From: Variovorax paradoxus
GTDB taxonomy: Bacteria > Pseudomonadota > Gammaproteobacteria > Burkholderiales > Burkholderiaceae_C
NCBI GenBank assembly: GCA_016806145.1
Contig: CP063166.1
Coordinates: 744,001 to 808,000, forward strand
DNA length: 64,000 bases
Direction of reading: 5' to 3'
Shown: positions 38,598 through 46,777 of the stretch, piece by piece
How positions within the stretch are numbered: position 1 is the first letter of the stretch
Layout: each line of letters opens with the position of its first letter
The notes under the pieces: generated by a model
What the model saw: the letters and a program-made list of their open reading frames with translations, nothing else
Told to the model about the DNA's origin: nothing
The model's database searches: none
Translations under genes and position numbers: made by a program

Positions 38598-39538
38598 AGG
38601 CGTCCTCGCGGGCGCTGCTGCGTCCCTCCCTGCTGCTGCTGGCCCTGGTGCTGGCGCTGCTGCCGCTGGCCCTGCCCAACAACTACGTGATCGACGTCGC
38701 GGTGCGCATCGCGCTGGCGGCTATCGCCGCCATCGGCCTCAACCTGCTGATGGGCTTCGCGGGCCAGATCAGCATCGGCCACGCGGCCTTCGTCGCCATC
38801 GGCGCCTACGGCAGCGGCATCGTGACGGCGCGCTTCGGCTGGCCCGCGCTGCCGGCCATCTGCGCCGCGGCCGTGGGCGCGGCGCTGGTGGCCTGGCTGA
38901 TCGCCAAGCCGATCCTGCGCCTCAAGGGTCATTCGCTGACCATGGCCACGCTCGGGCTGGGCGTGATCGTCAACATCGTGCTGATCAACGAGGTCGCCTG
39001 GACCGGCGGCCCCGACGGCATGCCGGTGCCGCCGCTGGCGGTGGCCGGCTTCGCCTTCGCCAAGGTGCTGCACTGGTATGCGCTGGCGGCGGTGCTGCTG
39101 TGGCTCGCGGTGCTGCTGTCGCTCAACCTCTACGAATCGCCGGCCGGGCGCGCGCTGCGCGGGCTCAACGGCTCCGAGGTGGCGGCGCGCGTGATGGGCG
39201 TGGACGTGGCGCGCTTCAAGGTGCGCGCCTTCGTGGTGTCGGCCGTGTTCGCCGCGGTCTCGGGCAGCCTCACGGCGCATTACCTGGGCTTCATCAGTCC
39301 CTCGCTGGCGGCCTTCACGCATTCGGTGGAGCTCGCGACCATGGTGGTGCTCGGCGGCATGGCCTCGACCTTCGGCGCGCTGCTCGGCGCCGCGCTGCTG
39401 ACCGCGCTGCCGCAGCTGCTGGGCGGCCTGCACGGCTACGAGATGGTGTTCTTCGGCCTGGTGCTGATGCTCACCATGATGTTCCTGCCCAAGGGGCTGG
39501 TGCCCACGCTCGCGCTGCGGCTGCGCAGGAAGGGCTGA
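38594..39538 (+). CDS. LivM-type ABC importer permease
   Basis: A 314-residue permease with eight to nine helices. Landmarks are AAIAAIGLNLLMGFAGQISI, GHAAFVAIGAYGSGIV, ESPAGRALRGLNGSEVAARV, GVDVARFKVRAFVVSAVFAA and MVVLGGMASTFGALLGAALL, all typical of LivM. It overlaps the LivH-type gene by four bases, and the LivG-type ATPase begins three bases after its stop. Confidence 0.92.
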   Translation: MKASSRALLRPSLLLLALVLALLPLALPNNYVIDVAVRIALAAIAAIGLNLLMGFAGQISIGHAAFVAIGAYGSGIVTARFGWPALPAICAAAVGAALVAWLIAKPILRLKGHSLTMATLGLGVIVNIVLINEVAWTGGPDGMPVPPLAVAGFAFAKVLHWYALAAVLLWLAVLLSLNLYESPAGRALRGLNGSEVAARVMGVDVARFKVRAFVVSAVFAAVSGSLTAHYLGFISPSLAAFTHSVELATMVVLGGMASTFGALLGAALLTALPQLLGGLHGYEMVFFGLVLMLTMMFLPKGLVPTLALRLRRKG

Positions 39539-39541
39539 GCC

Positions 39542-40303
39542 ATGCTCGAAGTGAAGAACCTCAGCAAGTCCTTCGGCGGCGTGCACGCCATGCAGGACGT
39601 GAGCTTCAGCGTGCGCGCCGGCTCGGTGCATTCGGTGATCGGGCCCAACGGCGCCGGCAAGACCACGCTGTTCAACCTGATCAGCGGCGTCTACGAGCCC
39701 ACGCGCGGCGAGATCCTGCTCGACGGCGAGAACGTGGCGGGCATGGCGCCCGACCGGCTGGCGCGGCGCGGCATGAGCCGCACCTTCCAGAACCTGCAGG
39801 TGTGCATGAACATGACCGCCTGCGAGAACGTGATGCTCGGCGCGCACCTGCACACGCGCAGCTCGCTGCTGGGCGGCATGACCGGCGCCACGCGCCGCGC
39901 CGACGCCGCGCTGCGCGAGGAGGCGCTGCGGCTGATCGACTACGTGGGCGTGGGCCGCCATGCGCATGCCCATGCCACGCAGCTCTCGTTCGGCCTGCTC
40001 AAGCGGCTCGAGATCGCGCGCGCCCTCGCGAGCCGGCCGCGCCTGCTGCTGCTCGACGAGCCGGCCGCGGGCCTCAACGACACCGAGACCCACGAGATCA
40101 CCGAACTGATCCGCAGCATCGCCGCCTCGGGCGTGACGGTGCTGCTGGTGGAACACGACATGAAGCTGGTGATGAACATCTCCGACCACCTGCTGGTGCT
40201 CGACTACGGCCGCAAGCTCGCCGAGGGCACCGCCGCCGAGGTGCGCGCCAATCCGCAGGTGATCGCGGCCTATCTCGGCACCGAGGCGGAGGCCTCGGCA
40301 TGA
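39542..40303 (+). CDS. LivG-type ABC importer ATPase
   Basis: A 253-residue ATP-binding subunit. Walker A is GPNGAGKTT, the Q-loop is in SRTFQNLQ, Walker B is LLLLDEPAAGLN and the switch His is in VEHDMKLVM. The signature C-loop reads TQLSFGLLKRLEIARAL: the usual LSYG/LSGG-Q is replaced by LSFGLLKR, a variant also common in LivG proteins. It works with the LivF-type subunit, with which it overlaps by four bases. Confidence 0.93.
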   Translation: MLEVKNLSKSFGGVHAMQDVSFSVRAGSVHSVIGPNGAGKTTLFNLISGVYEPTRGEILLDGENVAGMAPDRLARRGMSRTFQNLQVCMNMTACENVMLGAHLHTRSSLLGGMTGATRRADAALREEALRLIDYVGVGRHAHAHATQLSFGLLKRLEIARALASRPRLLLLDEPAAGLNDTETHEITELIRSIAASGVTVLLVEHDMKLVMNISDHLLVLDYGRKLAEGTAAEVRANPQVIAAYLGTEAEASA

Positions 40304-41010
40304 GCGGCATCGCACTGGAAGTCAGCGGCCTGCGCGCCGGCTACGGCCGCATCGAGGCGCTGCACGGCATCGACCTGCAGGTCGGCGCGGGCGAACTGGT
40401 GGCGCTGGTCGGCGCCAACGGCGCGGGCAAGACCACCTTGCTGCGCGCGGTCTCGGGCCTGATCCGCGGCAGCGCCGGCAGCGTGCGCCTGTTCGGCCGC
40501 GAGATCGCGCGCGACAGCGCCGACGCGCGCGTGCGCGCGGGCCTGGCGCAGGTGCTCGAGGGCCGGCAGGTGTTCGGCCCGCTGTCGGTGCAGGACAACC
40601 TGCTGCTGGGCGGCTACACGCGCGCCGAGCGCCGCGCGCAGCGGCTGGACGAGATGTACGCGCTGTTCCCGGTGCTCGGCGAGAAGCGCCTGCTGGCGGC
40701 CGGCACGCTCTCGGGCGGCCAGCAGCAGATGCTGGCGATCGCGCGCGCGCTGATGTGCGAGCCGCGCATGCTGCTGCTCGACGAGCCCTCGATGGGGCTG
40801 GCGCCGCTGCTGGTGAAGGAGATCTTCGGCGTCATCGCGCGGCTCAAGTCGCGCGGCATCCCGATCCTGCTGGTGGAGCAGAACGCGCATGCCGCCCTCT
40901 CGGTGGCCGACCGCGGCTACGTGCTCGAGACCGGCGCCATCGCGCTCGGTGGACCGGCCGCGCAGCTGCTCGGCGACGAGCGCGTGAAGGCCGCCTACCT
41001 GGGCCTGTGA
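40300..41010 (+). CDS. LivF-type ABC importer ATPase
   Basis: A 236-residue ATP-binding subunit with Walker A GANGAGKTT, Q-loop LAQVLEGRQVF, signature TLSGGQQQMLAIARAL, Walker B MLLLDEPSMGLAP and switch region LLVEQNAHAAL, where Asn-Ala-His replaces the usual His position as in other LivF proteins. It completes a five-part importer in the order binding protein, permeases, ATPases. The mandelate racemase gene follows 14 bases later on the same strand. Confidence 0.93.
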   Translation: MSGIALEVSGLRAGYGRIEALHGIDLQVGAGELVALVGANGAGKTTLLRAVSGLIRGSAGSVRLFGREIARDSADARVRAGLAQVLEGRQVFGPLSVQDNLLLGGYTRAERRAQRLDEMYALFPVLGEKRLLAAGTLSGGQQQMLAIARALMCEPRMLLLDEPSMGLAPLLVKEIFGVIARLKSRGIPILLVEQNAHAALSVADRGYVLETGAIALGGPAAQLLGDERVKAAYLGL

Positions 41011-41024
41011 GGAACGACGCACGC

Positions 41025-42119
41025 ATGAACTCCCTTCCCGATACCGGCCTGCGCGTGGCCGACGTGCAGGCGCGCAGCGTCAACGTGCCGCTCGAGCATC
41101 CGGTGCGCACCAGCGTGGGCGTGGTGGCGACCGCGCCGCTGGTGCTGGTCGACCTGCACGCGGACGACGGCACCGTCGGCCATGCCTACCTGTTCACCTA
41201 CACGCCGCTCGCGCTGCGCGCCACGCGGCGCATGGTGCTGACCCTGGGCAGCGTGCTCAAGGACCAGCCGCTCGCGCCCTTCGACCTCGACCGGCTGCTG
41301 GCGCAGCGGCTGCGCCTGCTGGGCCGCACCGGCATCGCACTGATGGCCGGCGCCGGGCTCGACATGGCGGCCTGGGACGCGCTGGCCAGGGCGCGCGGCG
41401 TGCCGCTGGTCGAGCTGCTGGGCGGCACGCGCCGCGCCATCGCCGCCTACGACAGCCACAGCATGGACGGCCTCGCGCTCGGCACGAAGCGCGCCGCGCT
41501 CGCGGTGGCGCAGGGCTTTCGCGCCATCAAGACCAAGATCGGCCATGCCACGCTGGCCGAGGACCTCGAGGTGGTGCGCGCGCTGCGCGCCGTGGTCGGC
41601 GACCGCGTCGAGCTGCTGGTGGACTACAACCAGGGCCTGAGCGTGCCGGAGGCGGTGCGCCGCATCCGCGCGCTCGAGGACGAGGGCATCGGCTGGGTCG
41701 AGGAGCCCACCTTGCAGGAGGACTACGCGGGCCATGCGCGCATCCGCGAGCGCGTGCGGCTGCCGCTGCAGATGGGCGAGAACTGGTGCGGTCCCGAGGA
41801 GATGGCCAAGGCGCTGCAGGCCGGTGCCTGCGATCTCGCGATGCCCGATGCGATGAAGATCGGCGGCGTGACCGGCTGGCTGCGCGCCGCCGCGCTGGCG
41901 CAGGCGCATGGCGTGCCGATGTCGAGCCACATCTTCCAGGAGGTCAGCGTGCACCTGATGGCGGTGACGCCGACGGCCCACCTGCTCGAGCGCATGGACC
42001 TCGCGGCACCGGTGCTGGCGCGGCCGCTGGCCTTCGAGGATGGCATGGCCACCGCGCCGGCCGAGCCCGGCACCGGCATCGCGTGGGACGAGGAGGCCGT
42101 GCGGCGCTATCTGGTCTAG
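41025..42119 (+). CDS. mdlA: Mandelate racemase
   Basis: A 364-residue enolase-superfamily enzyme interconverting (R)- and (S)-mandelate, or a close aryl-2-hydroxyacid. Every active-site residue of P. putida mandelate racemase is present at a constant offset of five: K169 and K171 in IKTKIGH, metal ligands D200 (VDYNQ), E226 (EEPTL) and E252 (GENWCGPEEM), D275 (PDAMKIGGVTGW), H302 (SSHIFQE) and E322. Long identical stretches such as TAPLV, AYDSHS and TPTAHLLER support true racemase function rather than a generic MR/MLE assignment. It is the last gene of the importer-oxidoreductase operon and its stop overlaps the convergent LysR stop by four bases. Confidence 0.92.
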   Translation: MNSLPDTGLRVADVQARSVNVPLEHPVRTSVGVVATAPLVLVDLHADDGTVGHAYLFTYTPLALRATRRMVLTLGSVLKDQPLAPFDLDRLLAQRLRLLGRTGIALMAGAGLDMAAWDALARARGVPLVELLGGTRRAIAAYDSHSMDGLALGTKRAALAVAQGFRAIKTKIGHATLAEDLEVVRALRAVVGDRVELLVDYNQGLSVPEAVRRIRALEDEGIGWVEEPTLQEDYAGHARIRERVRLPLQMGENWCGPEEMAKALQAGACDLAMPDAMKIGGVTGWLRAAALAQAHGVPMSSHIFQEVSVHLMAVTPTAHLLERMDLAAPVLARPLAFEDGMATAPAEPGTGIAWDEEAVRRYLV

Positions 42120-43012
42120 AGCTTGCCGAGCGTGCGCACGATCTCGTCGACCAGCCAGCGGTGCGCCGCGCTGTACTCGTGGCGCGCATGCCAGTGCGCC
42201 TGCACCTGGAAGTCGGGCAGCGCCAGCGGCAGCGGCAGCGCCTTGAGCCCGCCCTGGCGCACGTAGAGGTCGGCCACGCGCGAGGGCAGCAGCACCAGCA
42301 GGTCGCTCTGCGACAGCAGCTGCGGCAGCACGGTGAACTGCGGCACGCGCGCCACGATGTTGCGGTTGATGCCGCGCTCGGCCAGCATGTCCTCGATCAG
42401 GAAGTGGCCCGAGCGCGGCGACGACACCATCACGTGGCGCGCCGCCGAGAAGGCCGCGAGGCTCATGCGCTCGCCGATGCTCGGATGGCTGGCCGACATC
42501 AGGCACACGTAGTGCTCGCGGAACAGCAGCGCGCCGTGCATCGGCGAACCGAGCGAAGGGATGTTGCCGACCGCCATGTCCAGGCGCCCGGTCGACAGCT
42601 CCTCGCCGAGCGTGTCGGAGATCTGCGCGATCTCGATCTCGATGCGCGGCGCCACCTCCTGGAAGCGGCGCAGCAGCGGCGGCACGAAGTACAGCACGCC
42701 GATGTCCGACATCGCGAGCCGGAAGCGCCGCGTCGAGCGCAGCGGATCGAAGCTGGCGTTCTGCTCGAGCGTGCCCTCGACCATGGTCAGCGCCTCGCGG
42801 AAGCGCTGGAACAGCTGCTCGGCCATGCCCGTGGGCACCAGCCCGTCGCTGCCGCGCGAGAACAGCCGGTCGAGGTAGACCTTGCGCAGCTTCGCGAGCG
42901 CATAGCTCACGGTCGACTGCGTGACGTCGAGCCGCTCGGCCGCATGGGTCACGCTGCGGGTTTCGTAGATCGCGACGAACACGCGAACGAGGTTCAGGTC
43001 GAGGTGGCTCAT
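42116..43012 (-). CDS. LysR-type regulator (NodD/LinR-like group), probable regulator of the mandelate-type cluster
   Basis: A 298-residue regulator. Its N-terminus MSHLDLNLVRVFVAIYETRS with VTHAAERLDVTQSTVSYALA is the helix-turn-helix of the subgroup with NodD and PnpR, followed by the effector domain (FRLAMSDIGVLYFVPPLLRR, HYVCLMSASHPSIGERMS, LLSQSDLLVLLPSRVADLYV). It converges on mdlA with a four-base overlap of the stops. I start at MSHLDLN; upstream in-frame codons run into the palindromic repeat and are not protein-like. Control of the operator at 31426-31446 is inferred from position only. Confidence 0.87.
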   Translation of the reverse strand: MSHLDLNLVRVFVAIYETRSVTHAAERLDVTQSTVSYALAKLRKVYLDRLFSRGSDGLVPTGMAEQLFQRFREALTMVEGTLEQNASFDPLRSTRRFRLAMSDIGVLYFVPPLLRRFQEVAPRIEIEIAQISDTLGEELSTGRLDMAVGNIPSLGSPMHGALLFREHYVCLMSASHPSIGERMSLAAFSAARHVMVSSPRSGHFLIEDMLAERGINRNIVARVPQFTVLPQLLSQSDLLVLLPSRVADLYVRQGGLKALPLPLALPDFQVQAHWHARHEYSAAHRWLVDEIVRTLGKL

Positions 43013-43051
43013 GCGGGGCTGAATGTGCCACACCAATACGGGATCGGACAG

Positions 43052-43239
43052 CCGTACGCAGAGGACGCGAAGGTTACGCGAAGGACGCAAAAGGAAAACC
43101 CCAAAGGTGGGCTGTCGTCGCGCGACCGCCTCGCCCGATTCCGGCCATGTTCGGCGCACGGCGGCCGCTTGGGCGCGGCCCACACATTTCGGCTGTTCTT
43201 TCGCGTCCTTCGCGTAACCTTCGCGCCCTCTGCGTACGG
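43052..43239. repeat. Palindromic repeat element, copy 1
   Basis: Two 42-base arms, at 43052-43093 and 43198-43239, are inverted copies with only two mismatches. Their core is ACGCAGAGGACGCGAAG followed by further CGCGAAGG units. A GC-rich 104-base interior has extra complementarity (GTGGGC and GCCCAC). The same arms occur at 56659-56767. It lies between divergent LysR and convergent transglutaminase stop ends and encodes nothing convincing. It may act as a terminator or be a dispersed non-autonomous element. Confidence 0.8.
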
Positions 43240-43259
43240 ATGTCCGTATTCAGAACCCC

Positions 43260-44087
43260 CTAGACCTCCACAGTCGTCACCTCGAAGCGCGCCAGCGTGT
43301 GCGCGCCGAACATCATCGTGATCGGCACGTCGGCCGCGTCGCGTCCGCGCGCCACCGTCACGCGGCCGATGCGGCGCTGGTTGTGGCGCGCGTCGAAGGT
43401 GTGCCAGCGGTCGCCGAGGTAGACCTCGAACCAGGCGCTGAAGTCCATCGGCGAGCGAACCGGCGGCACGCCGATGTCGCCGAGGTAGCCGGTCACGTAG
43501 CGCGCCGGGATGTTCATGCAGCGGCACAGCGTGATCGCCAGGTGCGCGAAGTCGCGGCACACGCCGGTGCCCTCGCGCAGGCCCTGCGCGGCGGTGCGCG
43601 TGGCGCGCGCGCTGGCGTAGTCGAAGCGCAGGTGGCCGTGCACGAAGTCCGAGATCGCCTGCACGCGCGACCAGCCCGGTGCCACCGTGCCGAAGCGGTC
43701 CCAGGCGAACTGCAGCAGCTCGCTGTCGACCTCGCAGTAGCGGCTGGGCAGCAGGAAGGCCAGGGTCTCCACCGGCAGCGCGGCGGGATTGTGCTCGATG
43801 GCGTCGCGCTCCACCGGCTCGGGCGTGCCCGGGTCGGCGATCACGGCCTGGTTGCGCAGCCGCACGTTCGTCACGCCCGCGGGAATCTGCACGCGCGCGC
43901 AGGCATTGCCGAAGGTGTCGAAGTAGTGGTCGGTGAACAGCGGCGGCTCGATCGTGAGCTGCTCGCCGCCGCCGCGCAGGTCCGCCACCCGCGAGGGATG
44001 GACCTGCAGCATGTAGACCAGCGCGGTGGGCGCTATGGGGGCCGTGGCGAGCGCGAGCTCGATGTCGTAGCCGATCCGGATGAGCAT
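43260..44087 (-). CDS. Transglutaminase-like family protein
   Basis: A 275-residue protein with an N-terminal beta-sandwich domain (MLIRIGYDIELALATAPI, VHPSRVADLRG) and a transglutaminase-like core. The catalytic triad is visible as Cys in GTGVCRDFAHLAITLCR (about residue 171), His in DRWHTFDARHN and the following Asp. SAWFEVYLG and RYVTGYLGD are also typical. Bacterial members often act as proteases or amidases on peptides. There is no signal peptide, so it is probably cytoplasmic. It is a single gene, with about 290 non-coding bases to the small membrane gene upstream. Confidence 0.85.
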   Translation of the reverse strand: MLIRIGYDIELALATAPIAPTALVYMLQVHPSRVADLRGGGEQLTIEPPLFTDHYFDTFGNACARVQIPAGVTNVRLRNQAVIADPGTPEPVERDAIEHNPAALPVETLAFLLPSRYCEVDSELLQFAWDRFGTVAPGWSRVQAISDFVHGHLRFDYASARATRTAAQGLREGTGVCRDFAHLAITLCRCMNIPARYVTGYLGDIGVPPVRSPMDFSAWFEVYLGDRWHTFDARHNQRRIGRVTVARGRDAADVPITMMFGAHTLARFEVTTVEV

Positions 44088-44378
44088 GGGTTCTTTCGCG
44101 GGGGAGATTCCCCAACACCGATCTTGGGGCCGGCGACACCCGCGCGCGTGGGGTCAACGCGCGCATCGCTCGTAGTCCGTCGCGCTGTCGGCGCCTTCCT
44201 ACCGCAGGGGCGTCCGCTCTCCCACAGACGGGGGCGGGCCGCCACTACGGGTTTTGCGCGGTGCGACCCCTACGCTCGGTCTCCGCCCGCATCGAAGCCA
44301 GGCAGGGAGCGTTCGCAAGTCCTGGCCAGAGCGATCCATATCGCACGGGCGCGTTCAACCGGTCCGCTGGAGGGAATC

Positions 44379-44528
44379 ATGGAGTTTTCGTCGCTGTTCG
44401 ACTCGTTCGCCACCCATTGGGGCGACGAGATCCTGATCTGGTCCGTTGCCGCCGTCGCCGGCTGCATCTGCCTGGTCGCCGTGGTGAATGTGCTGGACAT
44501 GCTTCTGGACAACGGCGGCGCTGGATGA
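44379..44528 (+). CDS. Small single-helix membrane protein
   Basis: A 49-residue open frame. Residues about 19-41 form one hydrophobic helix (LIWSVAAVAGCICLVAVVNV) flanked by an acidic, Phe-rich N-terminus (EFSSLFDSFATHWGDE) and DMLLDNGGAG. GGAGGG lies eight bases before the ATG, a good ribosome-binding site. It starts after a 291-base non-coding stretch with no recognisable feature, and katE begins 37 bases after its stop, so it may be co-expressed with the catalase. No family is recognised. Confidence 0.6.
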   Translation: MEFSSLFDSFATHWGDEILIWSVAAVAGCICLVAVVNVLDMLLDNGGAG

Positions 44529-44564
44529 GCCTGAGCTCCCTACACGACACCTGAAAGCCCCTCG

Positions 44565-46769
44565 ATGACGCCACAGAACAAGGCCGCCGCCCGGCGCGCC
44601 AAGCCCGCCAAGAATTCCAAAGCGGGGGACGCCAGCGACGCCAAGCAGCAGCAGCTCGAGGGCTTCACGCTCGACCATGGAGCCGAGCTGACGACCAACC
44701 AGGGACTGCGGATTCCCGACAACCACAACTCGCTGAAGGCCGGACGGCGCGGACCCACGCTGCTCGAGGACTTCATCCTGCGCGAGAAGATCACGCACTT
44801 CGACCACGAGCGCATTCCCGAGCGCGTGGTGCATGCGCGTGGCGAGGCCGCCCACGGCTACTTCCAGGTCTACAAGTCGATGTCGCAGTTCACCAGCGCC
44901 GACTTCCTGCAGGACCCCGATGCGCGCACGCCGGTGTTCGTGCGCTTCTCGACCGTGGCCGGCTCGCGCGGCTCGGCCGACACCGTGCGCGACGTGCGCG
45001 GCTTCGCCGTCAAGTTCTACACCCGCGAAGGCAACTACGACCTCGTGGGCAACAACGTGCCGGTGTTCTTCATCCAGGACGCGATGAAGTTCCCCGACCT
45101 GATCCACTCCGTCAAGCCCGAGCCGCACCACGAGATGCCGCAGGCCGCGAGCGCGCACGACACCTTCTGGGACTTCGCCTCGCTGATGCCCGAGACCACC
45201 CACATGCTGATGTGGGCCATGAGCGACCGCGCGATCCCGCGCAGCCTGCGCATGATGGAAGGCTTCGGCGTCCACACCTTCCGCCTGGTCAACGCGCGCG
45301 GCGAGAGCCACTTCGTCAAGTTCCACTGGAAGCCCAAGCTCGGCATCCACGGCCTGGCCTGGGACGAGGCGCAGAAGATCGCGGGCAAGGACCCCGACTT
45401 CCATCGCCGCGACCTCTGGGAGGCGATCGAGAACGGCGACTTCCCCGAATGGGAGCTCGGCGTGCAGATGATCCCCGAGGGCAAGGAAGGCACGCTGGGC
45501 TTCGACCTGCTCGATCCCACCAAGCTGATCCCCGAGGAGATGGTGCCGGTGCAGAAGATCGGCCGCATGGTGCTCAACCGCAACCCCGACAACTTCTTCG
45601 CCGAGACCGAGCAGGTGGCGTTCCACCCGGGCCACCTGGTGCCGGGCATCGACTTCACCAACGACCCGCTGCTGCAGGGCCGGCTGTTCTCGTACACCGA
45701 TACGCAGATCTCGCGCCTGGGCGGCGCCAACTTCCACGAGCTGCCGATCAACAAGGGCGTGTGCCCGTTCCACAACTTCCAGCGCGACGGCATGCACCGC
45801 CAGACCATCGCGCGCGGCCAGGTCGCCTACGAGCCCAACACGCTGGGCAGCGGCGCCGAGTTCCGCGTGGACGGCGACAGCGCCGGCTTCCAGAGCTACC
45901 CCGACACCGACTACGAGGCGCCCAAGCTGCGCCGCCGCAGCCACACCTTCGACGACCACTTCACGCAGGCGCGCCTGTTCTTCGAGAGCCAGAGCGCGCC
46001 CGAGAAGGAGCACATCATCGCGGCCTTCCGCTTCGAGCTGTCGAAGGTGGAGGTGCCGGCGATCCGCCAGCGCATGGTCGACAACCTCGCGCACGTCGAC
46101 GAGAAGCTGGCGCGCCGCGTGGCCGAGCCGCTGGGCATCGGCGAGCCCGATGCGCGCGCCGCGGCCGGGCGCGCGGGCTTCCGCGAGCACCGCATCCACA
46201 TGCCGATCGAGGAGTCGCCCGCGCTCAGCATGGCGGGCACCGGCGACGGTTCGATCCGCACGCGCAAGGTCGCGATCCTGGTGGCCGACGGCATCGACTC
46301 GGCCTCGCTCAAGCCGATCCGCGAGGCGCTCGAGCAGGCAGGCGCGCAATGCAAGGTCGTGGGCCCGCGCCTGGGCTCGGTCGTCAGCGGCTCCAAGCGC
46401 CAGGTCGACACCGACGCCACCTTCGTCAACATGCCCTCGGTGATGTTCGACGCGGTGCTGGTGCCCGCGGGCGCCGAGGGCGCGCGTGCCTTGGCCGCCA
46501 GCGGCGACGCGGTGCACTTCGTGCTCGAGGCCTTCAAGCACTGCAAGGCCGTGTGCACCGTGGGCGAGGGCGTGCAACTGCTTTCCACCCTGGGCATCGC
46601 CGCCGACACGCCGGCCGACAGCCTGCCGCCGGGCGTGGTGGTGGCGGCCACGCCGGTCACCAACCTCGGCGACGCCAGCGCCGCGCAGCAGATCGCGCAG
46701 GACTTCGTGGCCGCGATCGCGAAGCACCGGCACTGGGACCGGCCGAACATCGACGCCGTGCCGGCCTGA
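44565..46769 (+). CDS. katE: Catalase HPII (large-subunit monofunctional catalase)
   Basis: A 734-residue clade II catalase that breaks hydrogen peroxide to water and oxygen in the cytoplasm. The haem-pocket His is H90 in RVVHARGEAAHGYF, the conserved Asn lies in YDLVGNNVPVFF and the proximal Tyr in FSYTDTQISRLGG (about 377). Beyond about residue 560 is the flavodoxin/DJ-1-like C-terminal domain (KVAILVADGIDSASLKPIRE, VLVPAGAEGARALA) that marks HPII against small-subunit catalases. Length is close to E. coli KatE (753). It lies downstream of a 49-codon membrane-protein gene and ends just before a palindromic element. Confidence 0.96.
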   Translation: MTPQNKAAARRAKPAKNSKAGDASDAKQQQLEGFTLDHGAELTTNQGLRIPDNHNSLKAGRRGPTLLEDFILREKITHFDHERIPERVVHARGEAAHGYFQVYKSMSQFTSADFLQDPDARTPVFVRFSTVAGSRGSADTVRDVRGFAVKFYTREGNYDLVGNNVPVFFIQDAMKFPDLIHSVKPEPHHEMPQAASAHDTFWDFASLMPETTHMLMWAMSDRAIPRSLRMMEGFGVHTFRLVNARGESHFVKFHWKPKLGIHGLAWDEAQKIAGKDPDFHRRDLWEAIENGDFPEWELGVQMIPEGKEGTLGFDLLDPTKLIPEEMVPVQKIGRMVLNRNPDNFFAETEQVAFHPGHLVPGIDFTNDPLLQGRLFSYTDTQISRLGGANFHELPINKGVCPFHNFQRDGMHRQTIARGQVAYEPNTLGSGAEFRVDGDSAGFQSYPDTDYEAPKLRRRSHTFDDHFTQARLFFESQSAPEKEHIIAAFRFELSKVEVPAIRQRMVDNLAHVDEKLARRVAEPLGIGEPDARAAAGRAGFREHRIHMPIEESPALSMAGTGDGSIRTRKVAILVADGIDSASLKPIREALEQAGAQCKVVGPRLGSVVSGSKRQVDTDATFVNMPSVMFDAVLVPAGAEGARALAASGDAVHFVLEAFKHCKAVCTVGEGVQLLSTLGIAADTPADSLPPGVVVAATPVTNLGDASAAQQIAQDFVAAIAKHRHWDRPNIDAVPA

Positions 46770-46777
46770 GTCCGCTC

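Noticed and set aside
43052..43239. Possible CRISPR array because of repeated CGCGAAGG units
   Set aside because: The repeats form inverted arms with one interior rather than regularly spaced direct repeats with spacers, and no cas gene is present.
44088..44378. Possible RNA gene in the 291-base gap before the small membrane gene
   Set aside because: I found no tRNA-like cloverleaf, terminator or conserved RNA motif by eye; only ordinary GC-rich intergenic sequence.
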